NCBI GenBank assembly: GCA_902766655.1
Contig: CACXEL010000280.1
Coordinates: forward strand, 1 to 11,231
Direction of reading: 5' to 3'
DNA length: 11,231 nucleotides
Source of the DNA: an uncultured Lachnospiraceae bacterium
Lineage (GTDB): Bacteria > Bacillota > Clostridia > Lachnospirales > Lachnospiraceae
The notes under the pieces were generated by a model. The model was not told the origin of the DNA. It saw only the letters and a list, made by a program, of their open reading frames with translations, and ran no database searches. Below, piece by piece: positions 7,021 through 11,231 of this stretch. The stretch's first letter is position 1. Each line of letters opens with the position of its first letter. Both the position numbers and the translations under genes were made by a program.

Positions 7021-7527
7021 CTATCTTCTTTTTAATATGTTTGGCACCCCGCAGACGACCTCGACGACCAGGTCCGCCTCCGCGGCCACCGCGATTGCGA
7101 CCTCCGCCAGCTCCCGGAGATAGTTATCCGTCTCCTCTGGATAGCGGATCCCATCGCTCATGAGGTCGCCGGTGACAATGGTCAGGTGCCGGCCCTCCTC
7201 CCGCAGGTGCCGGAGACCGGCCAGGACCGCCGCCTTCCCGCCGCCCTCCTCCGAGAAGGTCTCGTTGGCCATGAGGTTGGGCAGGTCCTCGAGAAGAACG
7301 TTGGCGCCGCTGAGGCCGGTCAGCGAGGCCAGGTCCCTCGGACGCTCAATTGTCCGGAAGCCCCTTCCGGCCCGCCTGGCCCGGTGCTTCTCGATGCGGG
7401 CGGCCGCCTCACGCCCGAAAGGCTCCATGACGGCCAGGTATACCCTCTCGCCGTCCAGTCCCAGCACGTGCTGCTCCGCATATTCACTTTTTCCGCTGGC
7501 GGCGCCGCCGATCACGAGCGTCATCAT
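7021..7527 (-). CDS. cobU: Adenosylcobinamide kinase / adenosylcobinamide-phosphate guanylyltransferase CobU
   Basis: CobU phosphorylates adenosylcobinamide and then transfers GMP to give AdoCbi-GDP, the activated half used by CobS. The 168-residue protein is close to the usual 170-185. It begins with the P-loop VIGGAASGKSEYAE (5-18), where K13 and S14 bind nucleotide phosphate. The RIEKHRARRAGRGFRTIERP stretch (about residues 44-63) matches the CobU region that contains the GMP-accepting histidine. The tail Y-L-R-E-L-A-E-V-A followed by VVCGVPNILK is typical. Two tandem ATGs begin the frame; the first (7525-7527) has GAGGGA seven bases upstream. It is the first gene after the Rpn gene and its terminator, and I see no strong promoter in the 69 bp between. 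Confidence 0.93.
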   Translation of the reverse strand: MMTLVIGGAASGKSEYAEQHVLGLDGERVYLAVMEPFGREAAARIEKHRARRAGRGFRTIERPRDLASLTGLSGANVLLEDLPNLMANETFSEEGGGKAAVLAGLRHLREEGRHLTIVTGDLMSDGIRYPEETDNYLRELAEVAIAVAAEADLVVEVVCGVPNILKRR

Positions 7528-7544
7528 GGCAGGTCCCTCACTTC

Positions 7545-7556
7545 ATATGCACATAT
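7545..7556. repeat. Short inverted repeat upstream of cobU
   Basis: ATATG (7545-7549) and CATAT (7552-7556) form 5-bp arms around a 2-bp centre, 18 bp upstream of the cobU start. It could be an operator or part of a weak promoter, but it is short. The remainder of 7528-7596 shows no convincing -35/-10 pair and no B12-riboswitch-like motif. Confidence 0.25.
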
Positions 7557-7596
7557 CAATCCCAGCTCGATGATTCCCGCAAAGCTATGCGTATCT

Positions 7597-7628
7597 AAAA
7601 ACCGTCAGGGCCCTTATGTCCTGACGGT
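7597..7628 (-). terminator. Rho-independent terminator of the Rpn gene
   Basis: A perfect 9-bp stem (ACCGTCAGG at 7601-7609 with CCTGACGGT at 7620-7628) closes a 10-nt loop. On the minus strand it is followed by a run of five T, the first being the last stem base. It lies 21 bp after the Rpn stop codon. No T-run exists in the plus direction, so it serves the minus strand. Confidence 0.88.
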
Positions 7629-7649
7629 ACCTGTTCAATTTCATTCGCT

Positions 7650-7868
7650 TCAATCGGAGGAAAACAGCTTTTCCTGATACTCCCCCCGCTCGTCAGATGG
7701 TATGTCCAGTAGATCCATCGCCTCCGCTGCAGACATTTTCTGGAGATTCATTATTGTTTTGATGGCCTTGATTTCGCGGATCATAGCTTTCTCGCGCTCT
7801 TCCTGGCGGCCTTCCAAGCGTCCTTCCCGGAGGCCTTCCAAACGTCCTTCTTCTCTTCCTTTGATCAT
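7650..7868 (-). CDS. Possible nested in-frame small protein: Rpn C-terminal domain (RpnS-like)
   Basis: Within the Rpn gene, GAGGAG (7875-7880) stands 6 nt before an in-frame ATG (7866-7868, M241). This would yield a 72-residue protein with the charged repeat region and the C-terminal helices but no nuclease domain. A second candidate is ATG 7902-7904 (M229, 84 residues), about 12 nt after a full AAGGAGGT (7917-7924). In E. coli, Rpn genes encode an internally translated small C-terminal protein that inhibits the full-length toxin. The analogous arrangement here is inference; Glu- and Gly-rich coding sequence can create GAGGAG by chance. Confidence 0.4.
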   Translation of the reverse strand: MIKGREEGRLEGLREGRLEGRQEEREKAMIREIKAIKTIMNLQKMSAAEAMDLLDIPSDERGEYQEKLFSSD

Positions 7869-8588
7869 TCCGCGCTCCTCTGCGCGGTCCAGTACTTCAC
7901 ACATATTCTCAGGCTTACCTCCTTCCTCATTCAGCATCTCGGCATAACGATCGTCACGCGTCAATGCAGACATTAGCTTCAGGACTTCATCCACGTGTTT
8001 GAATTTTACCGGATCTGTGGGTCTGTAGTCGGGGTTCTTTCTGCTGTGAACGAAGTAATCCGCTACGACCTTGAAGTCACTGTGGAAATAGTTAATCGCT
8101 TCTTCCGCCAGGAAGGCAATCTCAAAAACGTTGATCCGGTAGTCACTCACAAACGGACTGAATTCCTCCGGCACACATACAGCGTCGTAGATTGTCCTGT
8201 TCTTTCCCCAGCGGCTGCTCCCGAAATGCAGGACCAGGGTCAGGACCGGATACCGCTCAGATTCCGCCAGCTCTGCCCGGTATTGAGCCCCGTCATAGCC
8301 GATTACCCTCAGCGGCATATCACGGTCATAATCTGTCTGATTCTCGATGCCGAGAAAAGCAATCCTGACATTGATTTGATTTCCGTCTTTGGCGAGCCAG
8401 TACTTTGAGACGTCTCTCTCCTGCTCATGGATCTCTCCGTCTGCCTTGTACATGGAGAATGGCTGGGCGTCCGTCAGGTCCTCCTCCCGAAGGACCGGCC
8501 TCCCTCTGAAGAGGAGTCCGTTCACAATGTCAGCGAATACGTCATTCATTGCCTCCAGCGTCTTTTCTGTCATATCTTTCGCACCCAA
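7650..8588 (-). CDS. Rpn family recombination-promoting nuclease / PD-(D/E)XK 'putative transposase'
   Basis: The 312-residue protein looks like the Rpn/PDDEXK nuclease group that is common in Clostridia and often labelled putative transposase. E. coli Rpn proteins are DNA endonucleases linked to recombination and phage defence. The N-terminus MGAKDMTEKTLEAMNDVFAD, then MYKADGEIHEQERDVSKYW (46-64) and the nuclease core strand RIAFLGIENQTDYD (75-88; E82 and Q84 as the ExQ catalytic pair) are the visible signatures. Residues 236-268 hold charged repeats (G-R-E-E-G-R-L-E-G type), followed by helices to the C-terminus. The start is TTG (8586-8588), nine bases after GGGAGG; the ATG at 8571-8573 is too far from it. 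The gene has its own promoter and terminator, and a lower G+C than its neighbours, so it was probably acquired. Confidence 0.85.
   Translation of the reverse strand: MGAKDMTEKTLEAMNDVFADIVNGLLFRGRPVLREEDLTDAQPFSMYKADGEIHEQERDVSKYWLAKDGNQINVRIAFLGIENQTDYDRDMPLRVIGYDGAQYRAELAESERYPVLTLVLHFGSSRWGKNRTIYDAVCVPEEFSPFVSDYRINVFEIAFLAEEAINYFHSDFKVVADYFVHSRKNPDYRPTDPVKFKHVDEVLKLMSALTRDDRYAEMLNEEGGKPENMCEVLDRAEERGMIKGREEGRLEGLREGRLEGRQEEREKAMIREIKAIKTIMNLQKMSAAEAMDLLDIPSDERGEYQEKLFSSD
7808..7850 (-). repeat. 24-bp-period coding repeat in the Rpn gene
   Basis: A 19-bp unit, GGCCTTCCAAGCGTCCTTC at 7808-7826, recurs at 7832-7850 with one mismatch, a period of 24 bp. It encodes the eight-residue repeat of Gly-Arg-Leu-Glu-Gly type in the C-terminal region and stays in frame. 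Confidence 0.75.
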
Positions 8589-8640
8589 AAACCGTCACCT
8601 CCCTGAATGATACGGTGGAAAAAGATATGCCATCACAAGT

Positions 8641-8669
8641 ATGATAGCAACCCTGCGCCGGGAATTCAA
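8641..8669 (-). promoter_or_regulatory. Promoter of the Rpn gene
   Basis: On the minus strand a -35 box TTGAAT (8669-8664), a 17-nt spacer and a -10 box TATCAT (8646-8641) preceded by TGC (extended -10) form a good sigma-A promoter about 45 nt before the ribosome binding site. CCGGG (8658-8662) and CCCGG (8676-8680) flank the -35 box as an inverted repeat and could be an operator. Confidence 0.65.
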
Positions 8670-8740
8670 TGCATCCCCGGTGCAATGTGCCATGAAAGAT
8701 ATCACTTTTCAGGACGCTTGTCTCCGGATCTATGCGAAGT

Positions 8741-8788
8741 CGATAAGATAATGTTATTAATCCGCGATATCCGATAAGATAGTGTTAT
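8741..8788. repeat. Two 17-bp direct repeats at the 3' end of cobT
   Basis: CGATAAGATAATGTTAT (8741-8757) and CGATAAGATAGTGTTAT (8772-8788) differ at one base and are 31 bp apart. The second copy includes the cobT stop codon (8785-8787). The rest of the 196-bp gap (8589-8784) holds the Rpn promoter and ribosome binding site, with no gene and no clear terminator for cobT. Confidence 0.75.
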
Positions 8789-9885
8789 AGACTTCCCGCC
8801 CGCTCCTGTTCCGTGTAGGCCTCGATACCAAGCTGCCCGAAGGTGTGGCCGCTGTGGTAGACCCGCAGGGCCATCTGGAGGAGCGGCAGAAAGGCCACGG
8901 CGCCGCTGCCCTCGCCAAGGTGCAGGCCGGCCCGGAGGACGGGCTTCATTTCCAGGGCATCAGCCAGATATTGAGCGGCCGGCTCGCCGGACATATGCGT
9001 GGGAAATGCAGCCATCCTGGCCCCCCGCGCCATCCGCACCGCCGCCAGGGCCGCCGCCATGGAAATGACACCATCCACAAGGACCGGCACCTGATAAAGG
9101 GCGCCGCCCAGGAAGAGCCCGCACATGGCGGCTATGTCCAGCCCGCCCAGGTCCGCCAGCAGGCGAAAAGCCCTCTCCCCGGAAGGACCGGGCCCCCCTT
9201 CTTCCTGCCGGCTCAGGGCCCTCTCGATCACGCGGAGTTTCCGGGCAAGCCCTTCGTCGCTGAGGCCGGCGCCGCGCCCGGCCACCTGGACTGCGCTCTT
9301 TCCCAGGAGGGCGGCTGTCAGAGCCGCGGCGGTGGTCGTGTTCCCGATGCCCATCTCGCCTGTGAGGACCAGGTCGTGGCCTTCATTTTTCGCTGCCCGG
9401 ACCAGGTCGATGCCGACGCGGATAGCCGCCAGGGCTTCCGCCTCCGTCATGGCCGGCTCGCAGGCGATATTGCCTGTCCCGTTGCGGATCCGCCGGGGCA
9501 GGACCCCCTTGTGGCCGGCATAATCCAGGATTCCCAGGTCCACCGGCACAACCCGGCAGCCGGTCCCGGCGGCCATGTGGTTCACGGTGCTGGTGCCCTC
9601 ACCCAGGGCGTCCGCCACCGCCTGCGTGACCGTGTGGTCAGACTGGCTGACGCCCTCCCGTATCACGCCGTTGTCAGCGCAGCAGACAAAAAGGACCGGC
9701 CGGTCGGCCGTGACGCAAGGGTCGCCGGTAAGGGCGGCCATGTCAGAGACCATTTCTTCGAGGGCGCCCAGGGAGCCGAGCGGCTTGGCCAGGGCATTCC
9801 AGTTCTTCTTTGTCTGCCGCCTGGCATTCTCATTTGCCGGGCAGATCTCCCGGAGCTGGTCCTCCAGCGATTCCCATGCACTCAT
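8785..9885 (-). CDS. cobT: Nicotinate-nucleotide--dimethylbenzimidazole phosphoribosyltransferase CobT
   Basis: CobT transfers phosphoribose from nicotinate mononucleotide to a lower-ligand base, giving alpha-ribazole phosphate (or an analogue) for CobS. The 366-residue product has the family length. Motifs are KPLGSLG (34-40), ADNGVIREGVS (70-80), LTGEMGIGNTTTAAAL (174-189, with E177), MSGEPAAQ (298-305) and LHLGEGSGAV (321-330), where E325 matches the catalytic glutamate of Salmonella CobT. The frame can begin at a GTG (9901-9903), but AGGAG directly abuts that codon. The ATG at 9883-9885 has GGGAGA upstream and makes an ATGA overlap with the cbiA stop, so I chose it. The stop codon lies in a repeat that may belong to an inserted segment. 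Confidence 0.95.
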   Translation of the reverse strand: MSAWESLEDQLREICPANENARRQTKKNWNALAKPLGSLGALEEMVSDMAALTGDPCVTADRPVLFVCCADNGVIREGVSQSDHTVTQAVADALGEGTSTVNHMAAGTGCRVVPVDLGILDYAGHKGVLPRRIRNGTGNIACEPAMTEAEALAAIRVGIDLVRAAKNEGHDLVLTGEMGIGNTTTAAALTAALLGKSAVQVAGRGAGLSDEGLARKLRVIERALSRQEEGGPGPSGERAFRLLADLGGLDIAAMCGLFLGGALYQVPVLVDGVISMAAALAAVRMARGARMAAFPTHMSGEPAAQYLADALEMKPVLRAGLHLGEGSGAVAFLPLLQMALRVYHSGHTFGQLGIEAYTEQERAGSL

Positions 9886-11231
9886 GCCCTTTTCTCCCTG
9901 CACCTCCTGTACGCGGCCGCCGCATCGACGAATCTCTCCGCGAGAGGCAGGTCACCTGCCAGCGACAGGTGCGGAAATGCCGCATACATGTGATCATTTA
10001 CAAACCCGCAGCTCACAGCCCTGGTCCCGTCCGGCTTCGCGGAAATGAGGCCCGCCCCCTTGTCCGAGGACTCATAATAGTGAAACTCATGGCAGGGCAC
10101 CCGCTCGCCGCGCCGCACCAGCATGGAATCCGTCTCAGATGTCAGGCAGGCGTAGCCGAAGCGGACCAGGCGCTTTTCCTTGTGGGCCCGGCCCGGAAGA
10201 AAGCCGACCATATCCGCGGACTCATCCTGACAGCCATCCGGCTCGAGCGTCTGCCCCAGATAGAGAAAGCCGCCGCACTCGGCCAGGACGGGAAGCCCGG
10301 CCTTAAGATGGCGGAGAATGTCCGTCCGCATGGCTTCATTTTCCGAGAGTTCCCGGGCGTAGAGCTCGGGGTAGCCGCCGCCCAGGTAGAGGGCGTCCGT
10401 CTCCCGGGGCAGACCGGCGTCGCGCAGAGGGCTGAAAAAGGCCAGCTCCGCGCCTGACCGCCGAAGGGCCTCGAACCCGCTCTCATAATAGAAGGAAAAG
10501 GCCTCGTCCCGCGCGACCGCGATCCGGCAGCGGGGGGCAGCTGTCACAGAAAAAGCTCCCTCACGACCGGCCTCCGGAGCAAAATGCTCTGCGCAGGGCT
10601 CGTCCTTCACACCCGCGCATTCCGCAGCAAGACTCCCTGTGCGAGAGGCTGCCTCCCCACGTCCAGCTTCCTGGTCAAGCCGGGGCGCGCGCGACGCGAT
10701 CTCCAGGAGCCGGTCAAAATCGATGCCAGCTTCCGCCGCATCCGCCGCCACGCGGACCCTGTCCGAAAGATCCTCGATCTCCCCGGCCGTGATGAGGCCC
10801 AGGTGCCGGGACCCGATGGCCGCCTCGGGCATTTCCGGGAGGAAGCCAAGGACAGGGATTTCATTTTCCCGCTCGATGATGGGCTTCAGGTGATCGTGCA
10901 GCCGCCGGGAGCACCGGTTCAGGATCACGCCGGCGATGCCCGCCCCCTCGCGAAAGGTCTGCATCCCGCGCAGCTTGGCCGCCAGCGTAAGGCTCTCCCC
11001 CTTGGGCGTCACCACCAGGATCACCGGTGTCTCCGTAAGGAGCGCGATCCGGTAGGCGCTGGCCTCGTCGGTCCCTCCGATTCCGTCGTAATAGCCCATG
11101 GCGCCCTCTATGACGACCTGCCCGGCGGCCGCGATCTCACGCCTGACCTGGACCTCTCCCATGAGAAAGAGGTCCAGATTCCGGCAGGGCACCCCCAGGA
11201 GACGGCTGTGGAACATGGGATCGATGTAGTC
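9882..11231 (-). CDS. cbiA: Cobyrinate a,c-diamide synthase CbiA (N-terminus beyond the right edge)
   Basis: CbiA amidates the a and c carboxylates of cobyrinate with glutamine and ATP. The visible 449 residues begin at DYIDPMFH, a conserved CbiA motif usually about 40 residues from the N-terminus, so the P-loop lies outside the window. Next come IEGAMGYYDGIGGTDEASAY (41-60 of the fragment) and GVILNR (101-106). The glutamine amidotransferase domain follows, with LYLGGGYPELYARELSEN (281-298) and the nucleophile C319 in LAECGGFLYLG. A low-complexity linker near 185-235 makes the protein longer than usual, an estimated 490 residues against about 460. Hydrogenobyrinate synthase CobB is the same family; the cbi-type neighbours favour CbiA. 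The stop overlaps the cobT start as ATGA. Confidence 0.95.
   Translation of the reverse strand, partial: DYIDPMFHSRLLGVPCRNLDLFLMGEVQVRREIAAAGQVVIEGAMGYYDGIGGTDEASAYRIALLTETPVILVVTPKGESLTLAAKLRGMQTFREGAGIAGVILNRCSRRLHDHLKPIIERENEIPVLGFLPEMPEAAIGSRHLGLITAGEIEDLSDRVRVAADAAEAGIDFDRLLEIASRAPRLDQEAGRGEAASRTGSLAAECAGVKDEPCAEHFAPEAGREGAFSVTAAPRCRIAVARDEAFSFYYESGFEALRRSGAELAFFSPLRDAGLPRETDALYLGGGYPELYARELSENEAMRTDILRHLKAGLPVLAECGGFLYLGQTLEPDGCQDESADMVGFLPGRAHKEKRLVRFGYACLTSETDSMLVRRGERVPCHEFHYYESSDKGAGLISAKPDGTRAVSCGFVNDHMYAAFPHLSLAGDLPLAERFVDAAAAYRRCREKRA

Noticed and set aside
7530..8790. Complete insertion sequence around the Rpn gene
   Set aside because: I compared the flanks and found no terminal inverted repeats or target duplication joining the two sides. 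The gene alone does not make an IS.
9886..9903. GTG start giving CobT six more residues
   Set aside because: The AGGAG touches this GTG, leaving no spacing. The ATG at 9883-9885 forms the common ATGA overlap with cbiA.
8845..9993. Long plus-strand open frame opposite cobT
   Set aside because: It is antisense to a well-supported cobT and cbiA end, with a composition typical of shadow frames in G+C-rich DNA.

Overview
The window is G+C-rich bacterial DNA carrying the late part of a cobalamin (vitamin B12) biosynthesis locus. Every protein-coding gene I can support lies on the minus strand, so the locus reads from right to left. The enzyme set has anaerobic-type (cbi) character. Together with the strong Shine-Dalgarno sequences, the TTG starts and a clostridial-looking Rpn-type protein, this suggests a Gram-positive anaerobe of the Clostridia, perhaps Lachnospiraceae. 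That placement is inference from memory of the families.

Right block (11231 to 8785): the 3' part of cbiA (cobyrinate a,c-diamide synthase, running off the right edge), coupled by an ATGA overlap to cobT (lower-ligand activation). Middle (about 8790 to 7597): a lone Rpn/PD-(D/E)XK nuclease-type gene with its own promoter and its own rho-independent terminator, and of visibly lower G+C. Its 5' flank holds a 17-bp direct repeat that includes the cobT stop codon. Left block (7527 to 602): cobU, cobS, a CobU-like/CobC phosphatase fusion, cbiB, cobD, cbiP and cbiC, closely spaced and mostly with clear ribosome binding sites. After cbiC comes a good sigma-A-type promoter and the start of an unrelated membrane-anchored protein that runs off the left edge.

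Pathway logic: CbiC makes (cobalt-)hydrogenobyrinate/cobyrinate from precorrin-8. CbiA and CbiP amidate the ring side chains. CobD makes aminopropanol phosphate from threonine phosphate, and CbiB attaches it. CobU activates the product to AdoCbi-GDP. CobT makes alpha-ribazole phosphate, CobS joins the two halves, and the CobC-type phosphatase removes the phosphate. Most of the corrin-ring methylation genes (cbiDEFGHJKLT) are not in this window.

The cobalamin genes are largely ordinary. The points most worth checking are: two internal, in-frame ribosome-binding sites in the Rpn gene that could make a small C-terminal protein, as in the intragenic antitoxins reported for E. coli Rpn genes; the insertion of that gene between cobT and cobU; the degenerate CobU domain fused to the phosphatase; and the apparent ATT start of the left-edge gene.
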